This document shows, one piece after another, positions 17,012 through 24,279 of a stretch of 64,000 nucleotides of DNA. The DNA lies in assembly GCF_032051675.1 (NCBI RefSeq), contig NZ_CP116968.1:806001-870000 (forward strand). The letters run 5' to 3'. The translations under genes and the position numbers were made by a program. Positions within the stretch are counted from its first letter, which is position 1. Every line of letters starts with the position of its first letter. The notes under the pieces are model-generated. The model was not told the origin of the DNA. It ran no database searches and saw nothing but the letters and a program-made list of their open reading frames with translations. This DNA comes from Candidatus Nitrospira neomarina (GTDB lineage: Bacteria; Nitrospirota; Nitrospiria; Nitrospirales; UBA8639).

Positions 17012-17833
17012 ATGAAGAAACAGAATAGTCCTGCCCAAAAGGGTGTCACTTCGGTCAAGCGGGAAACGGTCTCTTGTGCCGTAGTGGCATTTAACGAAGA
17101 GAACAACCTCCAGCCGTGTTTGGCAAGTGCAACGTGGATGGATGAAATCGTCGTGGTGGATTCATTCAGTACGGATCGCACCATGGAAATTGCCAGAACG
17201 TTTACGGACAAGATATTTCAACGCCCCTGGCGAGGGTTTGGGGATCAGAAAAATTATGCGATGGATCAAGCGACCACGGATTGGGTTTTTATTTTGGATT
17301 CCGACGAGCGAATTCCCGCCGAACTTCAGGCTGAGATAGAAGCCGTGCTGTCGGCCGGTTCGAAGGATGGGCCTGTGGCCTATTATGTCCCCCGTCATAA
17401 TTATTATTTTGGCTCCCTGGTGTTGAACGCCGGGTGTTATCCCGATTATCAATTGCGTCTATTCCGGCGGGGAATCGGTCATTTAGATGATGCCGAGCCC
17501 CACAATAAATTCATCTTTTCGGGAGAATCCGCCTATCTCTCGTGTCCTTTGGTGCACCTCACCAGGCCCACGCTGCACAATTATTTTGAAAAATTTCCAA
17601 ACTTTACCACATTGGCTGCTCAAGACCGGGCCAGAACCAAGCGCCATGTGCGTGGCACAGACCTCCTATTTCGTCCGATCTTTACGTTTTCGAAATATTA
17701 TTTCGCCCGAAAGGCTTATCGTGATGGCATGGCGGGATTTTTGGTCAGCGCTCTATCCAGTATGTATACCTTTGTGAAATATGCCAAGCTCTGGCATATG
17801 AGACAGCTTGAAGCCCAGGGATATTCTCAGTAA
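17012..17833 (+). CDS. Family 2 glycosyltransferase (second WaaE/KdtX-like copy)
   Basis: Paralogue of the protein at 14046: VSCAVVAFNEENNLQPCLAS, MDEIVVVDSFSTDRTMEIA, WVFILDSDERIPAELQAEIE with the DXD equivalent, CYPDYQLRLFRRG, and the same C-terminal theme YTFVKYAKLWHMRQLE. 273 aa. A 160 bp gap without an evident gene precedes it, so it may have its own promoter. By family it adds a hexose to LPS core at the cytoplasmic side of the membrane. Substrates unknown; the two copies probably act at successive positions of the same core. Confidence 0.87.
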   Translation: MKKQNSPAQKGVTSVKRETVSCAVVAFNEENNLQPCLASATWMDEIVVVDSFSTDRTMEIARTFTDKIFQRPWRGFGDQKNYAMDQATTDWVFILDSDERIPAELQAEIEAVLSAGSKDGPVAYYVPRHNYYFGSLVLNAGCYPDYQLRLFRRGIGHLDDAEPHNKFIFSGESAYLSCPLVHLTRPTLHNYFEKFPNFTTLAAQDRARTKRHVRGTDLLFRPIFTFSKYYFARKAYRDGMAGFLVSALSSMYTFVKYAKLWHMRQLEAQGYSQ

Positions 17834-17922
17834 ATACAATAGCGAGCGGTGACCAGCCCGCCAGAATGACAGTCCATGGCGATAAGACATTGTCCGATGA
17901 TTCACAACAGTTCAGACACCTG

Positions 17923-19026
17923 ATGCGCGTCGGGTTTGATGCCGGGCCCATGCGTTCTGCCTATAGCGGGATTGGACAGTATGTCCGATGTCTCTTCCCT
18001 GCCATGTTTTCCTTTTCTCAGGACATTGAATGGGAGGCCTATGCCTCATCGCGTGGTTCTTCCCAAACCTTTGCGCTTCCTTTCCCGTCGCATGTCTCTG
18101 TGAAATGCTCTAAGTCCTCGTGGGGGTTTGGTCGAATGGAGAAAGACCAACCCCCGCTCGATATCTTTCATGGGACCAACTTTAAGGCTCCCGATTACGG
18201 CCAACGTCACACCATACTCACGATCCATGATGTCTGGTTGGCACGTCATCCAGAGTATTCGAAGAAACTCTTTGGTCAAGCGCTTTCATCCTGGAAGTTA
18301 GGTCTGCGTGCCAGGAAAGTCTCTCGCGTGGTGGCTGTTTCCACATTTTCTTCCCGGGAAATTCAAGAGGTGTGTCATCTCCCGTCGGACCGTATTAGGG
18401 TGATCCAACACGGGCCGTCTCCCGACATGTTTCCTGATCGGGATGACCAGAAGTTTCAGGAGGCCCGGACTCGATTGCACATTCCCCCCCGTCCGTTTGT
18501 GCTTTTTGTGGGGGGAGCTGAACCCCGGAAAAATCATACCGCAGCTTTTAAGGCATTTGCCCGATCTCCTCGCCTTGTCTCATCGTTCTCTCTTGTGGCC
18601 ATCGGTGAATTAGAATCACGGGGCGCCAGCCTGATGGTGACGGCCAGGGATGTAGGGATTATGGATTCGGTCTGTTGTCCCGGATATGTGTCCAGTACAG
18701 ATTTACGTCTCCTGTATTCCCATGCGGAAGCCTTTGTGTTCCCGTCCTTGTATGAAGGGTTTGGGATTCCACTTCTTGATGCAATGGCCTGTGGTGCCCC
18801 GATTATTACGGGGACGGGGAGTGCTCTCCCGGAAGTCGCAGGGGATGCTGCTCTTTATGTCGACCCTCACGATCCGGAACAATTGGGAGTGGAAATAGAA
18901 CGGCTGGTAAGTGATCGGGAATTACACACGCAATTACGCAACAAGGGGTTCGAGCGGGTCAAGCAATTTTCATGGGAGCGGGCGGCACAGGAAACGCTCA
19001 ATCTCTATAGGGACGTGCTTGGCTAA
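17923..19026 (+). CDS. Family 4 glycosyltransferase (GT-B)
   Basis: The open frame begins at ATG 17866, but the family-like start is MRVGFDAGPMRSAYSGIGQY at ATG 17923. Acceptor domain, then HGTNFKAPDYGQRHTILTIH, VAVSTFSSREIQEVCHL, IRVIQHGPSPDMFP, FVLFVGGAEPRKNHTAAFKA, YVSSTDLRLLYSHAEAFVFP and the EX7E motif SLYEGFGIPLLDAMACGAPI, followed by GSALPEVAGDAALYVDP. About 367 aa. The sequence pattern is that of mannosyltransferase-type GT4 enzymes (MtfB/WbdA-like), but the sugar is not established. The next gene begins 14 bp downstream. Confidence 0.86.
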   Translation: MRVGFDAGPMRSAYSGIGQYVRCLFPAMFSFSQDIEWEAYASSRGSSQTFALPFPSHVSVKCSKSSWGFGRMEKDQPPLDIFHGTNFKAPDYGQRHTILTIHDVWLARHPEYSKKLFGQALSSWKLGLRARKVSRVVAVSTFSSREIQEVCHLPSDRIRVIQHGPSPDMFPDRDDQKFQEARTRLHIPPRPFVLFVGGAEPRKNHTAAFKAFARSPRLVSSFSLVAIGELESRGASLMVTARDVGIMDSVCCPGYVSSTDLRLLYSHAEAFVFPSLYEGFGIPLLDAMACGAPIITGTGSALPEVAGDAALYVDPHDPEQLGVEIERLVSDRELHTQLRNKGFERVKQFSWERAAQETLNLYRDVLG

Positions 19027-19039
19027 CCAAAGGTGCTTT

Positions 19040-19372
19040 ATGAAAATGGCAATGGCTTGGATCACATCCTGGCCGGCTTGGATGATATTGCTATCGGCAG
19101 GTGTCACGGTTGGGCTTCCTCGCGTTCCGTATTATCAGGAGGGGCTTCCGTATATCTATGATCTCGGGGGGATAGCCTTGGTGACGTGGTTTATTGGGCT
19201 CGGGTTTCTCATTCTTGGACTCTATTTCGTTGTCATGGGATGTGTGAGTGCCGGGTGGTTCCTGAGCAGGAGGCTCACGGCGGTACTCTTTGGAGGCGTG
19301 GCGTTGATTCTTGCCTGTGGCTGTCACTGGTTCTATCTGTTTTTGTTGGAGATGTCAGTCAGAGTCACATGA
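19040..19372 (+). CDS. Small three-helix membrane protein of unknown function
   Basis: 110 residues from ATG 19040 (MKMAMAWITSW). I count three hydrophobic segments, roughly residues 11-26, 43-68 and 79-104, with short polar loops and a loop sequence LPRVPYYQEGLPYIYDLGG. No family is recognised. The frame extends upstream to 18911, but that part overlaps the preceding glycosyltransferase in another frame and is not credible. The TGA stop overlaps the start of the next gene (ATGA), so the two membrane proteins are very likely coupled and may work together, for example in LPS or lipid handling. That role is inference from location only. Confidence 0.7.
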   Translation: MKMAMAWITSWPAWMILLSAGVTVGLPRVPYYQEGLPYIYDLGGIALVTWFIGLGFLILGLYFVVMGCVSAGWFLSRRLTAVLFGGVALILACGCHWFYLFLLEMSVRVT

Positions 19373-20100
19373 GACCCGGATTTCTTCAAATGCCCTCGGA
19401 CAGGCCTTCACTCCTCGAGGATAGCCGTCAAGGACAGGCCCAGCTGTGTTGGAGGAACCTTGTGGAGGCGCTCTTTTTCTGTTTGACGATGACGCTCCTG
19501 GCAAAATGGTCGACCGATTTGCCGGCATGGGGGGACGTCATTGCTTCAGAAAACGGACCGGTTGAGATGATGAGTGCGGGCGTATGGTTTGTCGCCATGG
19601 TGTGGTGCCTGATTGCGGGCTTTTGTCATTCCCCCCATCGCATTGAGTGGTTGGGGCTCACGGCTCTCTGCCTTCTCTTTGGGCTGCGGGAGTTAGATGC
19701 GCATGTCTGGGCGACCGGATGGAATTTTGATAAGTTTGCGAATTATTGGAACCCGAACTTTCCGCTGTGGGAACGACTGTTGGTAATTGGGGGTATGATT
19801 ATTCCTGTCATGGTTATTGGAATAGTCCTCTGTTCTCGAATCTGGTCACGTCTGGCGGCAGCATGGAATAGTCGTGCGCCCTGGATTGGCCAATTGATCC
19901 TGGGAGGCGTGCTGCTGAGTTTCTGTGTGGTGGTGGATAAAGTGCATGGCTATTATCTTCCTATTCTCGGATTGGAAGACGCCCAGCTATTCTTCATGGG
20001 GCTGGAAGAATTTGGAGAATATGTACTGGGAATTTATACCGTGTCGGTCTTATGGCCTTACTGGCAAGCAACCATTCCGTTCCATCAGACGGATTTCTGA
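19369..20100 (+). CDS. Six-helix membrane protein of unknown function in the LPS cluster
   Basis: 243 residues from ATG 19369, overlapping the previous stop by four bases. After a polar N-terminus there are about six hydrophobic stretches. Acidic motifs sit at membrane borders: ASENGPVEMMSAG after the first helix, LLFGLRELDAHVWATG after the third, and GLEEFGEYVLGIY before the last. Buried acidic and His residues in helices of this kind are seen in membrane hydrolases and transporters, but I do not recognise the family. It precedes a heptosyltransferase gene by 82 bp. A start at the upstream GTG (19186) would run through the preceding gene and is rejected. Confidence 0.72.
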   Translation: MRPGFLQMPSDRPSLLEDSRQGQAQLCWRNLVEALFFCLTMTLLAKWSTDLPAWGDVIASENGPVEMMSAGVWFVAMVWCLIAGFCHSPHRIEWLGLTALCLLFGLRELDAHVWATGWNFDKFANYWNPNFPLWERLLVIGGMIIPVMVIGIVLCSRIWSRLAAAWNSRAPWIGQLILGGVLLSFCVVVDKVHGYYLPILGLEDAQLFFMGLEEFGEYVLGIYTVSVLWPYWQATIPFHQTDF

Positions 20101-20181
20101 AATGAAGCCCCCTCGGAGTCTCACCCGGACAGTTTCTCTGTAGGGTGATCTTTTCAGGATAATCTCGAAGTCACGATTCAC

Positions 20182-21180
20182 GTGAAACGTCTTCTTCTTA
20201 TTAAACTTCGGTATATCGGGGATGTCGTGTTATCCACCCCTCTTCTCCCCATTCTGCACAAGCGATTTCCCGAAGCGTCACTCACCTTTCTGGTGAATCC
20301 CGGAACGGAGTGTGTGTTGTTCGGGAATCCCTATCTGGAGACAATCATGGTGTTGCCTCGTGAAGGATGGGGCCAACAATTTGAGTGTTACCAATCGCTG
20401 CGTCAGGCTCGTTTCGATGGGGTCGTGGATTTAACGGACGGGGATCGCTCCGCATTGCTGACCTATTGGACCGGTGCCGGGGTCAGGCTGGGGTTTAATC
20501 GGGAGAACCGGTGGCGTGGGAAGCTGTATACGCATGTGCTGCCATCAGCCTATGGTTCCATGCACATGGTGGATTATCATGCCCAGGCCTTGCCCGCCTT
20601 AGGTATCAGTGAGTCCGTGGGCAATCCGGAATGGTATCTGCGACCTGAAGACCATGAGCAAGGGGATCACCTGATGGCCTCGCTCCAGGTCGGGCAGGCG
20701 CCATTGGTGCTCCTTCATCCTCCAGCGCGATATGCCAAAAAAGCCTGGCCTCTTGAGCGATTTGCCGCCTTGGCCGATTGGCTGGCGGCTCAGGGAGCGG
20801 TCGTGGCCTTGATCGGGCACCAGTCAGAGATGCTGATAGGGCAACATATTGTCACTCTGAGCAGGTCCAAACCGCGTAATGTGATGGGACAAACCGGTTT
20901 GCGTCAACTGGCGGCAGTGATGAAGCGAAGCGCCTTATTTATCGGGAACGATGGGGGCCCGATGCATATGGCGGCAGCCATCGGTTGTCCTGTTCTGGGA
21001 TTATTCGGTCCCTCTGATCCTCATGTGTGGGGTCCGAGGGGAGAAAACGTTTCCGTGATTTATAAAGGCCTGGACTGCGAAACATGTGTGCATGACGCGT
21101 GTTCGCGGGGGGAAGAAGGTTGTATGCGGCAAATATCAGTCGAGGAAGTCTGCCGGGTTGCGGGCCGGTTTCTGGATTGA
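20182..21180 (+). CDS. Third GT9 heptosyltransferase (WaaQ-like, heptosyltransferase III)
   Basis: GTG start at 20182: MKRLLLIKLRYIGDVVLSTP, the pattern of WaaQ/RfaQ-type enzymes that add a side-branch heptose. Then FDGVVDLTDGDRSALLTYW, HPPARYAKKAWPLERFA, IGHQSEMLIG, FIGNDGGPMHMAAAIGCPVL with the nucleotide-sugar site, and a Cys cluster CETCVHDACSRGEEGC. 332 aa. It is the last gene of the LPS run; the inverted repeat at 21296-21418 lies behind it and may stop transcription. No close upstream Shine-Dalgarno stands out, so the exact start is slightly uncertain. Confidence 0.86.
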   Translation: MKRLLLIKLRYIGDVVLSTPLLPILHKRFPEASLTFLVNPGTECVLFGNPYLETIMVLPREGWGQQFECYQSLRQARFDGVVDLTDGDRSALLTYWTGAGVRLGFNRENRWRGKLYTHVLPSAYGSMHMVDYHAQALPALGISESVGNPEWYLRPEDHEQGDHLMASLQVGQAPLVLLHPPARYAKKAWPLERFAALADWLAAQGAVVALIGHQSEMLIGQHIVTLSRSKPRNVMGQTGLRQLAAVMKRSALFIGNDGGPMHMAAAIGCPVLGLFGPSDPHVWGPRGENVSVIYKGLDCETCVHDACSRGEEGCMRQISVEEVCRVAGRFLD

Positions 21181-21295
21181 GTGTTCGTGGTCACGCAGGC
21201 ACTCGAAACCTTTGTGACGGGAGTTGTTGATTATTCCAAATATGTGGCATTTTCCCATGGGCATATGCCTCACGAAAGCAACCTGAGGACAATGA

Positions 21296-21418
21296 GGGAA
21301 TGTTCAAAAAGGCTTGTCCAGCTAGGCCGCAGCTGCTTGGGCGAGCGGAGCGTACGAAGGAGTACGTGAGCACGGCCAAGCGGCGAGAACGCCGCTGGCA
21401 GCCTTTTTCAACATTCCC
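21296..21418. repeat. Hairpin-forming dispersed repeat, copy 1
   Basis: The arms 21296-21313 and 21401-21418 are inverted repeats matching at 17 of 18 positions (GGGAATGTTSAAAAAGGC). The interior is GC-rich with further self-complementary parts. Two interior blocks recur in reverse orientation at 26754-26905: 16 bases (21383-21398) and 15 bases (21361-21375). It sits between convergent genes, and its right end touches the TAA of the minus-strand gene at 21419, so it could act as a bidirectional terminator. It looks like a REP/MITE-like element with no coding capacity. Confidence 0.8.
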
Positions 21419-22480
21419 TTACGGGAAGGCGGGTAAGGGTGCATAGATGAGAGGATGACCCACCAATTCCTCCAGCCAATGTTCCGTGGCCTGATGAGGA
21501 AGAGGTCGTTGGTTGAGGCGAATCTCCAGACGAAAGTCACCATTTGTCCCCACCAAACCCACTATGGCCGCGACGTCCTCCCCTTCAGGAAGCAGATAGT
21601 CGGTCTGGAATTCTGCCAGGCTGCCATACACCCGCCCTTGCGGCTCTAGGAGATGAAGCAACTCAGGCATATCGGACAGGGTGCAGTGAATGCTGCAGCG
21701 ATACAGAAACCGCGGATCGGGTGTGATGCCGGTAAAATCCATGAGGGCGGGTTCGGGAAATCCCGTGAGATACACACGCAAATGCGCAGGTTTGCCCTGG
21801 TAGGTCGCAGCCAGTTGACTCGCTGGAACCAAAAACTCAAAGGGATCCGGCGAGTTGAGTTCAAATTGGCAGGGGCCAAACGCATCCGGCCATGAGCAAA
21901 AGAGCGGAGTGTCGGTTCGATCTGTCTGCAGCAGCACTCGTGCGCCTTTTTGCGTCACCTCAATTGGAAGATCCAGGATCTGAATGGCCGTGCGAAAGGC
22001 GGTTTCCCGGTCCGTGAGCCAAAACCGGTCCCGCGGTTTGGCAAGTGTTTCCCCAGGCGTGATCACTTCGGTGGTATGAACCCGGATCCGAATGAATCCA
22101 TGGGTATGTCGAAATCCCAGCCACAGCCAGGCTTCCGGGAGGAGTGTTGTCAGCGGCTGGGTCATCCGCCAGGGATGCGCGATCGAACAGTACGTGTTCA
22201 CCGATTGATGCGTTTGAAAGATAGAGTGATAGTGGCCTGCCAATAAAAAAAAGTCGCCCTGCCAGTTGTCGAGGCGATGTAATAACGTGACATCCTCGGT
22301 GGGCCACGGCGCGAGGGCCTGAATGCGGCGTGGATGGTCCACCTCCCATTCTTCGATATAGCCGATCATCTCCTTATCCTCATGGATGGAGGTCAGGCCT
22401 AACTGTCTCAATTTGCCCGCCACCGATAAAATGTCCTCGAAGGAGAGCGTCGATTGGGTTTCCCAACGATGTTCACGCAT
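21419..22480 (-). CDS. Unrecognised 353-residue soluble protein
   Basis: A long, well-formed reading frame (MREHRWETQSTLSFEDILS) with no signal peptide or membrane segment and no motif I recognise. It contains several Trp/His-rich stretches (HRLDNWQGDFFLLAGHYHSI, YCSIAHPWRM, EAWLWLGFRHTHGF) and a C-terminal part with alternating hydrophobic and acidic residues. It stands alone: the tRNA-Ser gene lies upstream on the same strand, and its stop is in the edge of the dispersed repeat. Codon usage looks like its neighbours. It is probably a real hypothetical protein; function not assigned. Confidence 0.75.
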   Translation of the reverse strand: MREHRWETQSTLSFEDILSVAGKLRQLGLTSIHEDKEMIGYIEEWEVDHPRRIQALAPWPTEDVTLLHRLDNWQGDFFLLAGHYHSIFQTHQSVNTYCSIAHPWRMTQPLTTLLPEAWLWLGFRHTHGFIRIRVHTTEVITPGETLAKPRDRFWLTDRETAFRTAIQILDLPIEVTQKGARVLLQTDRTDTPLFCSWPDAFGPCQFELNSPDPFEFLVPASQLAATYQGKPAHLRVYLTGFPEPALMDFTGITPDPRFLYRCSIHCTLSDMPELLHLLEPQGRVYGSLAEFQTDYLLPEGEDVAAIVGLVGTNGDFRLEIRLNQRPLPHQATEHWLEELVGHPLIYAPLPAFP

Positions 22481-22611
22481 GGGTCATATTCAGCAAAGCG
22501 AAATGCGGGGCAGGTGGATCATTCGGTTTCAACGATACCGGGTAGAGGTGGCCGCAGGAAGGGGTGAAGGTTAAAGAACGAAGGCAGATCCCGAAAATTT
22601 GACGAAAAATA

Positions 22612-22702
22612 TGGCGGAGAGGGCGGGATTTGAACCCGCGGTAGGCTTTTGACCTACGACGGTTTAGCAAACCGTTGCCTTCGGCCACTCGGCCACCTCT
22701 CC
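22612..22702 (-). tRNA. tRNA-Ser(GCU)
   Basis: On the minus strand the acceptor stem GGAGAGG (22702-22696) pairs with CCTCTCC (22622-22616). The D-arm GGCCGAGTGGCCGAAGGC, the anticodon arm with GCT at 22668-22666 (GGTTTGCTAAACC), a long variable arm (class II) and a T-arm GCGGGTTCAAATCCCGC follow. The discriminator G and the CCA end are encoded (22615-22612). It reads AGC/AGU serine codons. Confidence 0.96.
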
Positions 22703-22732
22703 GCGCAAGTGTATGTCAATTGATTGTGACTA

Positions 22733-22762
22733 CTTATAGAGTAACAGCATGGGTAACTTCAA
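22733..22762 (-). promoter_or_regulatory. Likely sigma-70 promoter of tRNA-Ser
   Basis: Minus-strand -35 TTGAAG (22762-22757), 18-base spacer, -10 TATAAG (22738-22733). The -10 lies about 30 bases before the mature 5' end, leaving a short leader for RNase P. Confidence 0.5.
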
Positions 22763-23737
22763 GAGCAGATTGCATCCGGATTGCGGCTAAACCGCTGGTT
22801 GGAAAATCCCATCACCAACCACTGTGCCAATGATCCCCTCACATACATGTCCCTATCCATCAGAATGGTGATCCTACCATGCCCAAACTGTTTTTGGATA
22901 TATTCTGAGGAGGTTTTTGTTGATTGCCATGATATGCATAGATACGCAGCAAGTCGTGAAACCGGATTTGCCTTAATCTCGCGGTTTCTAAAGGCGGGGG
23001 CACAATACAGAACGAAAGTAGCATCGGATCTGCGCTCAGAGTTTTGCGGCCATGCAACCCACAGTCTGAGGTCGGAAAATTTTAAAATTGAAATTCGAAA
23101 ATATAAATTTCCCTAGAAATTCACGAAAAATTTTTGCAACAATAATCTGCAACAGAGGAGTGGTTGATTTTATTGTAGTTCGAAAGATGGGGTTGAACAG
23201 AAAATTATGGATTGTCCCTGATAGGCGTGTGCTTAGCAGTCTCATCACCAGGGCCTTTGAGGGGTCCGTTGAGAACGCGGGACCCCTGATTGCCCAACCC
23301 GTACCCCTGGGGTGGGGGGCATTGGCAGAGTTTTGATGGAAAAGTAGGGGGTTTTAATCACGGTTCGGTCACGGTTTTGGTCACGATCTAGGATGTAAAT
23401 CAATCTTAATTGATCGCACTCGAAAGCGGTCAATTGCCTTGTCAGTCAAAAAGATTATCACTCTTGGTCTTACTCAATCATTCTCTAGGGTAATCCTTCA
23501 AGTTTGCCCTTTTAAGGCGAGGGTCGTGAATCCAAATAAAAACCTCGAACTCACTGTTTTTCGAGGATGTACCTCCAAACTTTAGCAATCCTTTCCTGCT
23601 TGTCTCTGCCCAGCTCTACAAAATGGTCAATCAGCGGCGGATTCCCTATGTGAATCGGCGGGGCGTTAAAATTTAATCTGGCCCAAGTAGAACGATGGGT
23701 TCAGGGTCAAACCGTCATGCCCATGGCCAGGAGGTAG
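22763..23737. other. Gene-poor AT-rich stretch between tRNA-Ser and the STAS gene
   Basis: No convincing gene. Short open frames here (for example 22781-23116) have no ribosome site or protein-like pattern. Contents seen: a tandem TCACGGTT-type repeat (23358-23392), a small inverted repeat ACCTCGAA...TTCGAGGA near 23543-23568, and on the minus strand a protein-like but start-less 49-codon tail ending at TGA 23554-23552 (…HIGNPPLIDHFVELGRD…). The base composition is lower in GC than the LPS region. It may be a decayed segment. Confidence 0.55.
23358..23392. repeat. Three tandem ~12-bp units (TCACGGTTnGG)
   Basis: Units TCACGGTTCGG, TCACGGTTTTGG and TCACGATCTAGG lie head to tail, the third diverged. 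Roughly one helical turn apart, as expected for repeated protein-binding sites, but no gene start is near. Confidence 0.55.
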
Positions 23738-24208
23738 TTAGGAAGAAACGGAATTGGGGGCAGGATGGTGGCTGATCGCTTCAGGAACGGAGGAATAGAT
23801 CGAAATGAGTTCCGTCAAATGAAGAGATTCCATCGTATTGCGGACCATGGGGGACGGGGCCACGATACTGAGGCGCACCTGATTAATATGCAAAGCGTGA
23901 TACCAGGTAAAAAGGTTGCCTACTCCTCCAAGGTCCATGGTGGCCACGTTGGAAAGATTGAGGATGACGTGGCGGCAGGTTCCTTGGTGGGCCTCCTCAA
24001 TGAATTTTTCAAGCCTCAGGGTTTGAAGGGAATCCAGGTGTCCAGAAAGAGTCAATACTCTAGTGGTAGGGTGCTTGGAACTATCGAAGTCCTGCATAAG
24101 AGGTTTATCGGCAACAGAGAGGGGAGAGTGAAGAGTCTTTGTGGGAAAAGACAAATTATGGATGGAAGGAGCGGGCATATTTGGTCCCGCAAAACAGGAT
24201 GATTGCAT
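23738..24208 (-). CDS. STAS-domain protein (anti-sigma factor antagonist type)
   Basis: After about 50 polar, Ser/Pro-rich residues the STAS fold is visible: RVLTLSGHLDSLQTLRLEKF, HVILNLSNVATMDLGGVGNL (the site where SpoIIAA-type proteins carry the phosphorylated Ser; here the stretch reads MDLGGVGNL with Asp-Leu-Gly in place of D-S-S/A-G), RLSIVAPSPMVRNTMESL and LTELISIYSSVPEAI. 156 aa as drawn. A start at ATG 24208 has no ribosome site. A strong one (AGGAGGGG, 24290-24283) precedes ATG 24279 in a different frame that overlaps this gene's first part. No partner kinase or phosphatase is adjacent. Confidence 0.75.
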   Translation of the reverse strand: MQSSCFAGPNMPAPSIHNLSFPTKTLHSPLSVADKPLMQDFDSSKHPTTRVLTLSGHLDSLQTLRLEKFIEEAHQGTCRHVILNLSNVATMDLGGVGNLFTWYHALHINQVRLSIVAPSPMVRNTMESLHLTELISIYSSVPEAISHHPAPNSVSS

Positions 24209-24279
24209 CCAACAACAAACCGTGGGTGTGTGGGGGTAAAATCCTTGGGTTGTGGGGACGGGCTAGTAGATCGTGTCAT

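Noticed and set aside
18911-19039. N-terminal extension of the small membrane protein
   Set aside because: It overlaps the GT4 gene in another frame and lacks a start site; ATG 19040 fits the hydrophobic protein.
22781-23116. 111-codon frame in the gene-poor stretch
   Set aside because: No ribosome site, mixed composition without protein-like hydrophobic pattern.
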